Source: JAXGXJ01 sp050943595
Lineage (GTDB): Bacteria > Actinomycetota > Thermoleophilia > RBG-16-64-13
Direction: 5' to 3'
Assembly (NCBI GenBank): GCA_050943595.1
Contig: JBMNPM010000014.1
Span: forward strand, 1 to 38,898
Length of the DNA: 38,898 nt
The notes beneath the pieces were generated by a model. That model searched no databases. It saw nothing but the letters and a program-made list of their open reading frames with translations, and had not been told where the DNA came from. This document shows positions 23,948-32,266 of this stretch, piece by piece; position 1 is the stretch's first letter, and each line of letters starts with the position of its first letter. A program made the position numbers and the translations under genes.

Positions 23948-24877
23948 TGTGTGACCTCCTACTTGGTGGGGACGATCGTGAGCAGCGTGTCGCCGGGGTT
24001 GCCCTAGCTCCGGCCACGTCTTTGTGTCGTGCTTGCCTCAAACACTTTGTTGGGCAGGCCGCTTGGATTCTACCTAAGTTTGATGGCTCCCGGACGATAC
24101 CGTCATCGGTAGCGACTCTGCAGTCTGTGGGAAGCAGCGCCCAAATGAAAATTTGAACGATGGGGGGCAAAAAAGACTTGATAAACTCCTGAATATTAGG
24201 TAAGTTACTAGCGATTCCCGAAGTGCTCCGAAATCACGGAGTCTCTTAGTGCGGAATCTGAATACGGTGGCCCTTGTGGTCCCGTGATTCGTGCAACTGC
24301 CACACGTATGGGCCGGTTTCATGAGTCGGCCCGGGCATCAGGCGCCATTGCTCCCTCTCGGGCCTGAAGCTCGTGGGATTCGTGCCACTTACGATCATGA
24401 CCGTGATCGTGGTCGAGGTGGATGCGGAGAGGGTCCCCCCGCCCTCATCCGCAAGACCGACGCTGCGTTGCTGGCAACGTCTGACCGCAGTCGTGGGTTC
24501 CGCACACCCGCGACTGCGGTCAACATATCTCGCTGGAGAAGTTGCTGCTCCTCCCTCAGCGCGCCTTCGGCCGCTCTCTTTTTGTCGTCTGGTTTGGACC
24601 CGTCGCCCTTGTTAGAAAGGCCGGCACGTGCGAAGGTACCCCATACCAGGATGAGGGTACCGGCTTGACTGCTTGAGCGTCGACCGGCTCATATTCGAAC
24701 TATTAAACATCGAACTGTGATCCGTTTGTCCGCGGCAGCTGGCTGATCCGGACTTCAAGTCCTTGCGCCGGACGCGGACTCTCTGAGGGCGCTGGGGAAG
24801 AACACACCGGTGGTTGTAAGAGCCGGTTGTTGGATGCCATCATCCCGCCCGGGAACAATGGACTGGGAGAAAAAAAC
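23948..24877. other. 930-base intergenic region with strong hairpins
   Basis: There is no convincing ORF on either strand. It includes the cobT promoter region, a locally AT-rich segment at 24150-24250, a 16-bp hairpin at 24483-24521 and a shorter inverted repeat GGTACCC/GGGTACC (24638-24664). An uncharacterised structured RNA is possible. Confidence 0.4.
24483..24521 (+). repeat. 16-bp inverted repeat, orphan hairpin
   Basis: GACCGCAGTCGTGGGT (24483-24498) pairs over its full length with ACCCGCGACTGCGGTC (24506-24521), including one G-U wobble, across a 7-base loop. No T-run follows, so it is not a standard terminator. It may be an operator, a REP-like element or part of an RNA. Confidence 0.8.
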
Positions 24878-25534
24878 ATGGGTAGACGTCTTCGGGCGCC
24901 TGCGGCGGTAATGATGCTGGTGGTGGCGGCCCTGGTGGCGGTCCTGCTATCGACGGCCGTCAGTGGCTGTGGTGAGGCAGACCAGTCGACTTTGGAGTTG
25001 ACTAGTGGGTCGACCGTGGCCGGATCACCTACGACGAGCAGTGGTGCGGCGGCGCAGTCGACCACTCAGACTACGTCGACCACGACGAGCGTGAGCGGCG
25101 GCCCTCTGGGTGCACAGGGGCGCCCCGTGTTGCTCGGCAACGAGGCACAGGTGGGCCACTGGAAGGCCAAGGTAGCAAACGTCACGCTTGATGCCACTGA
25201 GTTGGTCGCCAATCAGAGTGAATTCAACGAGCCTCCTGCGGTGGGGAGCTGCTACGTCATGGTGGGTATCGAGGCAACGCGGACGGGCGGAGGCGCCGCG
25301 GCCTTCTGGGCCGATACGTACTGCGCATTCGTAGGGAGCGGAGGCGGCTTGTATGAGGCGGCGTTCGGCGACCTGCCGGAAGCGATGGTGGAAACCGCGG
25401 ATGTTGAACCGGGCAGATCCGTATCCGGTAATGTGATTTTCGCGGTTCCCTCGGATCAAGTAGCCGGTGGCATGGTTGTGCTCCGGGACGCCTTCGAGTC
25501 CGAAAGTGGAGGCGTCTTCTTCGCCGTCGATTGA
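24878..25534 (+). CDS. lipoprotein with DUF4352-like domain
   Basis: This 218-residue protein has a lipoprotein signal ending in STAVSGC (lipid-modified Cys31) and a Thr/Ser-rich spacer. The immunoglobulin-like domain is of the DUF4352 kind: VGHWKAKVANVTLDATEL, then GSCYVMVGIEATRTGGGAAAF, and GRSVSGNVIFAVPSDQVAGGMVVL. It is anchored outside the membrane. Such domains occur in many Gram-positive lipoproteins, with unknown ligands. ATG at 24878 is preferred to an in-frame ATG at 24827 because the signal peptide begins there. Confidence 0.75.
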   Translation: MGRRLRAPAAVMMLVVAALVAVLLSTAVSGCGEADQSTLELTSGSTVAGSPTTSSGAAAQSTTQTTSTTTSVSGGPLGAQGRPVLLGNEAQVGHWKAKVANVTLDATELVANQSEFNEPPAVGSCYVMVGIEATRTGGGAAAFWADTYCAFVGSGGGLYEAAFGDLPEAMVETADVEPGRSVSGNVIFAVPSDQVAGGMVVLRDAFESESGGVFFAVD

Positions 25535-25625
25535 TGCGTGGAGAACCCAGGGCCGGGGCTGTAGTTAGAAGGAGTAGTGATAGTGATAGTGACAGCATCT
25601 ATAGGCACGAGCAGCAGGATATCGC

Positions 25626-26402
25626 ATGAGTAGACCACGTTTGGCGGTCGTCATATCTGCGATAGTGGCGTCTGCGGTGGCGTTTATCGTGGTCAGTCGC
25701 TGGAGGCTGTTCGGGACTCTTGCCGGGGCGGCGATCGTGCCGCTGGTGTATACATTGGTCTCCCACTGGTCGACGGAATGCCTGGAACGGTTGGGTGGAT
25801 GGATTCATCGCCGTGCCGCTCATCGCCGCGCCGCGGGTCGCGTCGCAGACCACACTGTTGATGAGCCCATCGGCGTCTGTGAGTCGGTGTCGGTCGACGC
25901 AGTCCGCTCGGAGGAGCGAGAAGGCGTGGATCCACTGCCGGTCCGGGCGGACAAAGGTGAGCAGGGGCAGGTTAAACGTCCAAGCACAAAGGTGCAGTGG
26001 TCGCTGGCCGCTTTCGCATGCTTGGCCCTGGCGATCAGCATCTATTCGTTCACAGTATCGAAGGATCAAGAGAAGACCATAGTTCGTGAGAAGGTGATCG
26101 AGAAGACGGTGACCGTCACCGTACCCAGCGATCGCCCCGTCGCTCAGGTCGTGGGCGCGGACACCTCCGCGATGACGAGGTCTACCCGGGGGCAGTCGGA
26201 TACGACGGTGACCACGGTGTCTACCTCACGGAGGGTGAATGTGAATTCCACTGTGACGGCTCCAACGAACCGAGTGGCGGCGCCTTCATCAACGACCACG
26301 GTTCCGGAGGTCATGGCGGCGGAGGAAGCGCCCGTGTCTACGACAGTCCCGGCGCCGAGTACCACCACGACATCTCTACCGGACGCTCCCACGGTGGAGT
26401 GA
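25626..26402 (+). CDS. membrane protein with Thr-rich extracellular tail
   Basis: This 258-residue protein has two N-terminal hydrophobic helices (about residues 7-23 and 30-46) and a charged cytoplasmic loop. A third helix follows (about 124-144: WSLAAFACLALAISIYSFTV), then a short helical stretch (EKTIVREKVIEKTVTV). A disordered tail rich in Thr, Val, Ser and Pro makes up about the last 100 residues. No known domain is seen. The tail composition suggests it spans or attaches to the cell wall. It lies 91 nt after the lipoprotein gene and may share its transcript. Confidence 0.6.
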   Translation: MSRPRLAVVISAIVASAVAFIVVSRWRLFGTLAGAAIVPLVYTLVSHWSTECLERLGGWIHRRAAHRRAAGRVADHTVDEPIGVCESVSVDAVRSEEREGVDPLPVRADKGEQGQVKRPSTKVQWSLAAFACLALAISIYSFTVSKDQEKTIVREKVIEKTVTVTVPSDRPVAQVVGADTSAMTRSTRGQSDTTVTTVSTSRRVNVNSTVTAPTNRVAAPSSTTTVPEVMAAEEAPVSTTVPAPSTTTTSLPDAPTVE

Positions 26403-26455
26403 GTCCGAGGTGTGAATACACCGCATGAACCGACCGAACTCTGAAAGGCGAGCGT

Positions 26456-26824
26456 ATGACGGACGGAGGTGAAACCTCTACCGGGCGGGTGTCGTCGGCT
26501 CGGATCAGGGAATGGCTTGAGGACAATGTGGAAGCCAAATGGGCAGAAGGCCCCAGGGTCTTCGCTATGGCGCTGGTGTTTGCAGATGACATCCTCGTCT
26601 ATCTGGATAAAAACGAGGATTGGGCTGAGGCGCACGTGGTCTTGGGCAGGTCGTACGAGCGAGTGGCTAAGGCCGACGGTGTCCCCGACGGTGAGGAAGA
26701 CAACATGCGGTCGGCCTACCGGGATCACGCTCGTACGGCCTACGACGCTGCGGCTAAGGTGTTCCTCGCTTTAGGGTTGACGGAGCGCGCAGAGGAGTGC
26801 CGCGCGGCGATCGAACAGGTCTGA
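26456..26824 (+). CDS. uncharacterised helical protein (TPR-like)
   Basis: This 122-residue, acidic and almost fully helical protein has repeats of about 34 residues that look TPR-like: FADDILVYLDKNEDWAEAHVVLGRSYERVAKADG and RTAYDAAAKVFLALGLTERAEECRAAIEQV. There are no membrane segments or catalytic motifs. ATG at 26456 follows GAAAGGCGAG. It stands 54 nt after the Thr-tailed membrane protein gene in the same direction, so an operon is likely. Confidence 0.6.
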   Translation: MTDGGETSTGRVSSARIREWLEDNVEAKWAEGPRVFAMALVFADDILVYLDKNEDWAEAHVVLGRSYERVAKADGVPDGEEDNMRSAYRDHARTAYDAAAKVFLALGLTERAEECRAAIEQV

Positions 26825-27477
26825 GGCGTGGTCCGGCTCAACGGGCTGTGTCAAACCGGTGCGCCTCAGTTGCTCGTATGAGTATCTCTCTCACAGTCTC
26901 TCACAGGCCCCCCAGTACTTTGACGTCGGCCTGGACGCCTTTCTTGCTCAGTCGACGGGCGAGGTCCTGGGGCGTGGTCCGGGCTGCATCGAGGCCAGGA
27001 TTGATCCCTTCATGCATCTCATCCTTTCTGGTGGCGCCCGGCCCGTTAAAAGCAGTGATAATCACCCAAGGATCTGCTTGAGAGGAGCTACCGTCTGGGG
27101 GCAACGGAAGGGGACAAGCAGGATGAGGGATGGGTATTTCACTATACCTAACGCTACACTTGTATTATGATACGGCTAGTTCAAATGGTGGGGGGAAAGT
27201 GCGGGGAGAGCCAAGGGGGCGGAACGGGGCCGTGATCGCTGACAGCAATACGTATTCCGACTGGGGCTGTGAACGAGCGCGCACGCCGTATCCGCTGTCG
27301 ACTGCACCTCTCTCCTACTCTCAGTGGTATTTCCGTGCGCTCTAGCTCAGAGCGAACCCTTTCCTCAGGAGGTGGCAGTCTGGTCTATGGGGTGTGGGAT
27401 CTGGCTTGTCCATCCGGCTGGGATGGAGCAGATCGACAGAGTTGGGAGAGATTGAACACATAGGGGGAGCACACGTG
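26825..27477. other. 650-base region upstream of the importer operon
   Basis: It contains a possible 38-codon minus-strand ORF (26901-27017) and an AT-rich patch around 27136-27180 with TATTAT/TATGAT boxes that could be the importer promoter. No clear minus-35 box or riboswitch fold was found. Confidence 0.35.
26901..27017 (-). CDS. possible 38-residue small ORF
   Basis: ATG at 27017 follows GGATGAG and opens a frame with LDAARTTPQDLARRLSKKG and ending VKVLGGL. Codon choice looks plausible and the helix pattern is amphipathic, but nothing is recognised. It could be the tail of a lost gene. Confidence 0.28.
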   Translation of the reverse strand: MHEGINPGLDAARTTPQDLARRLSKKGVQADVKVLGGL

Positions 27478-28749
27478 ATGAAGAGAAGATGGACTTTGCT
27501 CGCGGTCTGCCTCATCCTCGTTCTAGCATTGGGGCTGTCTACGATGGCCTGCGGAACGGAGGAGCCCGCTACCAGCACTGAGCCGGGAACGGCCGGCACC
27601 ACCACGGCCGGCGAGGCCGGCAGCACTGAGGGGTCTGGGGACGTCAAGACGCTCAAGATCGGTGCGCTCGTGGCGCTGACCGGGAATTTCTCGGCGTCTG
27701 AGAAGCTCATTTGGGAAGGGGAGCAGATCTTCGAGAAGTGGATCAATGACAAGGGCGGCATCACCATTGACGGCCAAAAGTACAACATCGATATGGTCGC
27801 GCAAGATGGGCAGAGTACTGCTGAAGGATCGGCCACGGCGGCGACCAAATTGATTGAAGATGATGGTGTGAAGTTCATGGTCGGCCCCGTCGTGCCGTTT
27901 ACGATTATCGCCTCGGGGAACGTTACTGAGCCGGCCGGAGTCCTGCGGGTCGTCCTGTACAACTGCCACACGCCCGAGGAATACGGACCCAATACGCCGT
28001 TAACGTTCATCGCGAATGACGTGACCACCGACTTTATACAACCGGACTGTGATTACCTCAAGGCGAACTATCCCAATGCCAAGAACATAGCCGTCCTCAC
28101 GCCGGATGACGGTGCTCCTCCGATCTTCATGCCTATCGTGAAGAAGATAATGGAAGACTCGGGCTTCACCCTCAAGGGCTATGTGGAGTATGACATGGCG
28201 GCTTCGGACTTCACTCCGTATGTCACCCAGGCTCTGGCTATGAAGCCGGATGCCATGTTCTTCGTCAACGGCTGGCCCATCTTCATGGGCAACATGCTCA
28301 AGATTGCCCGGCAGAACGGCTTTACGGGCCCGATCTTCGGTTCTCACGAAGATCCGTATGACATCGCCGCGATAGCGGGGCCGGCAGCTTCCACCGAATT
28401 CTATACTCACAATATCCAGCTCGACTCTCCGAAGATGACGCCTATCATCAAGGAGATCAACGCGATGGCTACCGAGATGTATGGGAAGCCGTCGGCGACC
28501 TACGTATGGAGTTTCAATGCCTGCTACTGCCTGACTCAGGCCATTGAGGCGGCGCAGAGCCTGGATCCCAAGGTGGTTGCACAGAAGTGGGAGAGCATGC
28601 CCTCCATCGATACCGTCTACGGACCAGGAGTCATGGGTGGTCTTGAGAGCTATGGCATCAAGCACAATGTGAGCTACGCTACCCCGTTCAGCAAGCTGGC
28701 CAACGGCAAAGTCGAGTTCATCGACTTCCTGCCGGTGACGCTGCCGTAG
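27478..28749 (+). CDS. ABC transporter substrate-binding lipoprotein (LivK/Peripla_BP_6 type)
   Basis: This 423-residue protein has a lipoprotein signal (lipid-modified Cys25 in LSTMAC), a Thr/Gly-rich linker and a two-lobe type I periplasmic-binding fold. The fold begins LKIGALVALTGNFSASEK, then GQKYNIDMVAQDGQS, VKFMVGPVVPF and NIAVLTPDDGAPP. This is the receptor of a branched-chain amino acid/amide/urea-type importer. The ligand cannot be read from the sequence, and related proteins also bind aromatic acids. ATG at 27478 follows a GGGGGAG. It is the first gene of a five-gene operon and is followed by a strong hairpin, which would favour higher expression than the membrane genes. Confidence 0.92.
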   Translation: MKRRWTLLAVCLILVLALGLSTMACGTEEPATSTEPGTAGTTTAGEAGSTEGSGDVKTLKIGALVALTGNFSASEKLIWEGEQIFEKWINDKGGITIDGQKYNIDMVAQDGQSTAEGSATAATKLIEDDGVKFMVGPVVPFTIIASGNVTEPAGVLRVVLYNCHTPEEYGPNTPLTFIANDVTTDFIQPDCDYLKANYPNAKNIAVLTPDDGAPPIFMPIVKKIMEDSGFTLKGYVEYDMAASDFTPYVTQALAMKPDAMFFVNGWPIFMGNMLKIARQNGFTGPIFGSHEDPYDIAAIAGPAASTEFYTHNIQLDSPKMTPIIKEINAMATEMYGKPSATYVWSFNACYCLTQAIEAAQSLDPKVVAQKWESMPSIDTVYGPGVMGGLESYGIKHNVSYATPFSKLANGKVEFIDFLPVTLP

Positions 28750-28786
28750 CCCGACGGGATTCGATGCAGTGTGACGTGATGTAGAT

Positions 28787-28827
28787 GCCCGGCCGTCCCG
28801 CGCGAAGACAGCGCGGGACGGCCGGGC
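28787..28827 (+). promoter_or_regulatory. perfect 17-bp hairpin between binding-protein and permease genes
   Basis: GCCCGGCCGTCCCGCGC (28787-28803) pairs perfectly with 28811-28827 over a 7-base loop (GAAGACA). No T-run follows. Such intercistronic hairpins in importer operons stabilise the upstream binding-protein mRNA or reduce read-through, giving excess receptor over transporter. Its role here is inferred from position. Confidence 0.75.
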
Positions 28828-28874
28828 TATGCAGAGTGGTCGGAACAATCAGAAAGACGGAGAGAAGCTAGGAC

Positions 28875-29738
28875 GTGAGCACGGAACTGCTGGCGCAGAG
28901 CGCTGTGAACGCCTTCGTTCTGTCATCGCTGTACATATTGATGGCACTGGGGTTTGCCCTTCTCCTCAGCATAATGGGCATCGTCAACTTTGCCCACTCC
29001 GTCATCTACATGGCCGGCGGCTACATCTGCTACGAGTTTGTCGTCGGCGCGGGGCTCAACAATTGGCTGGCGTTGGTGGCCACCGTTCTCCTGGCGGGGG
29101 CCTTCGGGCTGGTGTTGGAACGGTTCTGTTTCCGCCCCTTTCTGGGGGACAGTAACCGTGTCATAGTCATGACTCTGGCCATAGTTGTCACCGTCGAATC
29201 ATTAATAAATGTTCTTGTGGGCACGGAGGTGAGGGCGGTCCCCACCTTTTGGGCGGGCAGCTTCCGTGTCGGTAGTGTCGCTATCGCGCACGAGAGGTTG
29301 ATAGCCTTTGTGGTGGCCGCCGTACTGCTTGTTGCCGTGATTTTCTTCATACGCAACACGCGTAGGGGGCAGCAGATGCTGGCTGTGTCGCAGGATTTTG
29401 TGGGCGCGACCCTGCAGGGCATCAACATCTATCGTGTCACCGCTATCGCCTCGGTCATCGCATGTGCCTTGGCCGCTGTGGCCGGCAGCCTGATGGGTTC
29501 GCTCATGTTCTTGAATCCCTATGCTGGTGATCAGATGCTCGTCAAGGCCATTGAGGTAGTTATCCTGGCCGGCATCGGTAGTATCGGCGGGGTCTTGGTG
29601 GGGGGGTGCATCCTCGGTGTGTTGGGCGCGTTTCTGCCTCTATGGCTGGACGGCAACGCCGTCGATGCGATCGGTCTGGCCATCGTCATCATCATATTGT
29701 TGCTGAGGCCGCAGGGGCTCTTTGGACATGAGGCTTAG
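28875..29738 (+). CDS. livH: branched-chain-type ABC transporter permease LivH
   Basis: This 287-residue polytopic membrane protein has the LivH texts ALGFALLLSIMGIVNFAHSVIYMAGGY, IFFIRNTRRGQQMLAVSQDFVGATLQGINIYRV, and EVVILAGIGSIGGVLVGGCILGVL. It forms the channel with LivM. The start is GTG at 28875 with GGAGAG upstream. The gene is separated from livM by only 3 nt. Confidence 0.95.
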   Translation: MSTELLAQSAVNAFVLSSLYILMALGFALLLSIMGIVNFAHSVIYMAGGYICYEFVVGAGLNNWLALVATVLLAGAFGLVLERFCFRPFLGDSNRVIVMTLAIVVTVESLINVLVGTEVRAVPTFWAGSFRVGSVAIAHERLIAFVVAAVLLVAVIFFIRNTRRGQQMLAVSQDFVGATLQGINIYRVTAIASVIACALAAVAGSLMGSLMFLNPYAGDQMLVKAIEVVILAGIGSIGGVLVGGCILGVLGAFLPLWLDGNAVDAIGLAIVIIILLLRPQGLFGHEA

Positions 29739-29741
29739 GCG

Positions 29742-30719
29742 ATGAAGGTCAACAGGTGGATGAAGCTGGGGGGTCTCCTCCTTCTGATCGTGATCTTGTT
29801 CCTCGTCCCGACCTTCGTCAAAAGGTCCTACTACATCCATGTGTTCATCATGGTGCTCATCAATATCATCTCGGTCAGCTCTCTCCGTACCATCTATCTC
29901 TCGGGACAGATGTCGGTGGGGCACGCGGCCTTTGTGGGCTGTGGCGCCTACTTTGCCGGCGTTATGGCCAAGGAACTTGCGGCTCCCGTTTGGCTGACTA
30001 TCCCCGGAGGAGCGGTCTTCGTGATGGTCATAGCCATCCTCATGGGTATCCCTTTCACACGGGTCCGAGCAATCTACTTCTCCATGGTGAGCCTCTTTGG
30101 GGGGATCGTGCTCGTCGACCTCATCAAGGTGGCGCATGCATGGACCGGCGGGGCGACCGGGATGTCGGGCATTCCTCCCTTGACACCGAGCTTTCTCGGT
30201 CAGAAGGTACCCTACTACTACTGTACTCTGGCGTTGACCATAGTCTGTCTGTTCATACTGTGGCGTATTGAACATAGCCGGGTAGGCATGACCTGGAAGG
30301 CGGTCGCCCAATCACATCTGGTAGCTTCCAGCGTGGGTATCAATGAGACGTTCTACAGGGTCCTGGCTCTGGCTGTGGGCGGCTTCTTCGCCGGCCTTGC
30401 CGGAGCGTGGTACGCGCACTTCAACCTGACACTGTCTCCCGATTCTTACGGCTTCCTTACCAGTATCTTCTTGGTCATGTATATGCTGGTGGGCGGGTCC
30501 AAACGCTTCGCCGGGCCGATCATAGGGACGGCGATCCTCTACATGATCCCCGAGGTCTTTCGTAGTCTGGGAACGGCTGCACCGCTGGTCCTGGGCGTCG
30601 TCATGCTGATCGTCGTTTATTTGATGCCCCAAGGGATCGCCGGCCTCTACGAGCAGGTAAGGGCCAGAGTGACTCGAAACGGCTCCGGAAAGGTGGCCGA
30701 CGGTGTCGACCGGGAGTGA
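29742..30719 (+). CDS. livM: branched-chain-type ABC transporter permease LivM
   Basis: This 325-residue membrane protein carries LivM motifs: SLRTIYLSGQMSVGHAAFVGCGAY, the Gly-rich TGGATGMSGIPPL, and VAQSHLVASSVGINETFYRVLALAVGGFFAGLAGAW. MYMLVGGSKRFAGPIIGTAILYMIPE comes towards the end. It pairs with LivH as a heterodimer. It ends 17 nt inside the start of the livG gene, indicating translational coupling. Confidence 0.95.
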   Translation: MKVNRWMKLGGLLLLIVILFLVPTFVKRSYYIHVFIMVLINIISVSSLRTIYLSGQMSVGHAAFVGCGAYFAGVMAKELAAPVWLTIPGGAVFVMVIAILMGIPFTRVRAIYFSMVSLFGGIVLVDLIKVAHAWTGGATGMSGIPPLTPSFLGQKVPYYYCTLALTIVCLFILWRIEHSRVGMTWKAVAQSHLVASSVGINETFYRVLALAVGGFFAGLAGAWYAHFNLTLSPDSYGFLTSIFLVMYMLVGGSKRFAGPIIGTAILYMIPEVFRSLGTAAPLVLGVVMLIVVYLMPQGIAGLYEQVRARVTRNGSGKVADGVDRE

Positions 30720-31533
30720 TGGTAGCGTGCTGTCGCCGAAGACTCGGGCTGTAGCGGGGGGTGGGCCTCGGGTGCTCCTCGAGACCCGTGGGCTGACCAA
30801 GGTCTTCGGGGGCCTCACCGCCGTCTCGAACCTCGACCTGCAGGTGCCGGAGGGGCAGATAGTGGGGCTCATCGGCCCAAACGGCGCGGGTAAGTCCACG
30901 GTCTTCAACCTGATCACCGGAGTCATTCGGCCCACAGCGGGCAGGGTGATTTTCGACGGTGGAGACATCACGGGCAAGAAGGCGCATGTCACAGCGAGGT
31001 TGGGCATCGGCCGGACCTTCCAGTCGGCCTACCTCTTTCCCGAATTCACGGTGCTCGACAACCTGGTTGCGGCCTCTTTCCTGCATCCCCGCTGCAACTT
31101 CTGGGAGGCCCTCTTCAATACGCCCGGCTACCGCCGCAAGGAAGCAGCCAAACTGGAGCAGGCCAAAGAGATCCTGCGTTTCGTGGGATTGGACGAGGTA
31201 CAGGGCGAGTTGGCCAAGAACCTGCCTCACGGATATCAGAAGGTGCTCGGTGTGGCCCGCGCGCTGGCGACTAAGCCGAAGCTTCTGCTGTTGGACGAGC
31301 CCATCGCCGGCATGACCGCCGAGGAGATAGCCTTCTCGCTCGACGTCTTCCGGAAGATCGGGGAACAAGGGGTGACTATCCTTCTCATCGAGCACAACCT
31401 GGAATTCATGGCCCTCTGCGACAAGGTGTTCGTGCTCAACTTCGGCCAAAAGATAGCCGAAGGCACGGCGCAAGAGGTGCGGGAGGATGACGGCGTCTGT
31501 GAAGCCTACTTTGGGATCGATGATGTTGCTTGA
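30703..31533 (+). CDS. livG: ABC transporter ATP-binding protein LivG
   Basis: This 276-residue ATPase has Walker A GPNGAGKST, the LivG insert (GRTFQSAYLFPEFTVLDNL), Walker B LLLLDEPIAGM with catalytic Glu, and the switch His in LLIEHNLEFM. The signature is LPHGYQK where the family usually has a LSYGQQ-like text, so the Gln of the ABC signature is replaced. The start is GTG at 30703 overlapping livM. It ends with an overlap of the next start. Confidence 0.92.
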   Translation: MSTGSDGSVLSPKTRAVAGGGPRVLLETRGLTKVFGGLTAVSNLDLQVPEGQIVGLIGPNGAGKSTVFNLITGVIRPTAGRVIFDGGDITGKKAHVTARLGIGRTFQSAYLFPEFTVLDNLVAASFLHPRCNFWEALFNTPGYRRKEAAKLEQAKEILRFVGLDEVQGELAKNLPHGYQKVLGVARALATKPKLLLLDEPIAGMTAEEIAFSLDVFRKIGEQGVTILLIEHNLEFMALCDKVFVLNFGQKIAEGTAQEVREDDGVCEAYFGIDDVA

Positions 31534-32230
31534 GATCAAGGATTTAGAGATCCACTACGGCAAAGCCATCGCCGTCAACGGTATCTCTCTCCACGTGGGC
31601 GAGGGTGAAGTGGTGGCTGTGGTGGGTGCCAACGGCTCGGGCAAGAGCACTGTTCTCAAGGCCGTGTCGGGGCTCAAGCGCATCACCGCGGGAGAGATCT
31701 GGTTCCGGGGTGCTCGCATTGATCATCTACCCCCGTATGACATAGTCAAGGCTGGTTTGGTGCAGGTCCCCGAGGGGCGGAGACTCTTTCCCTATCTCTC
31801 TGTGTGGACCAACATCCAGATGGGAGCCAGCCTCCGGAAGGATAAGGCGGAGATCAACAAGGACATCGAAGAGGTCTTTGCGTATTTCCCCGTGCTGCGG
31901 GACCGGCGCAACCAAAAAGCAGGCACCTTGAGCGGTGGCGAGCAACAGATGTTGGCGATCGCCAGAGCTCTTGTCGCCAGGCCGAAGCTGCTTTGCCTGG
32001 ATGAACCGTCGCTGGGACTGGCGCCCATCATGGTCAATGGGCTGGTGCCCGTCATCAAAACCATCAATGCCCGGGGGATCGGTGTTCTTCTGATCGAACA
32101 GAACGTCCCCCTTGCACTAAAGGTGGCCCATCGTGCCTATGCGCTACAGGTGGGCAGGGTCCTCTTGGAGGGCGATGTGGAGACGTTCACCCGCAGCGAC
32201 GTCGTGAAGAAGGCCTATCTGGGCGGTTAG
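31520..32230 (+). CDS. livF: ABC transporter ATP-binding protein LivF
   Basis: This 236-residue ATPase has Walker A GANGSGKST, the Q-loop region GLVQVPEGRRLFPYLSV (LivF-specific), the intact signature LSGGEQQ, Walker B LLCLDEPSLGL and the switch His replaced by Gln in LLIEQNVPLAL, as is usual for LivF. ATG at 31520 or 31523 lies within the end of livG, so translation is coupled. It is the last gene of the importer operon. Confidence 0.94.
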   Translation: MMLLEIKDLEIHYGKAIAVNGISLHVGEGEVVAVVGANGSGKSTVLKAVSGLKRITAGEIWFRGARIDHLPPYDIVKAGLVQVPEGRRLFPYLSVWTNIQMGASLRKDKAEINKDIEEVFAYFPVLRDRRNQKAGTLSGGEQQMLAIARALVARPKLLCLDEPSLGLAPIMVNGLVPVIKTINARGIGVLLIEQNVPLALKVAHRAYALQVGRVLLEGDVETFTRSDVVKKAYLGG

Positions 32231-32266
32231 GGCGGCTCACGTAGCCGATCGTGGACTCATGTAGTC

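Noticed and set aside
23948..24250. Possible cobalamin riboswitch upstream of cobT
   Set aside because: No B12-box-like conserved block or the expected multi-stem pattern was found on the minus strand.
24291..24668. 125-codon plus-strand frame in the region upstream of the lipoprotein gene
   Set aside because: It spans strong hairpins, has low-complexity translation and lacks a ribosome site.
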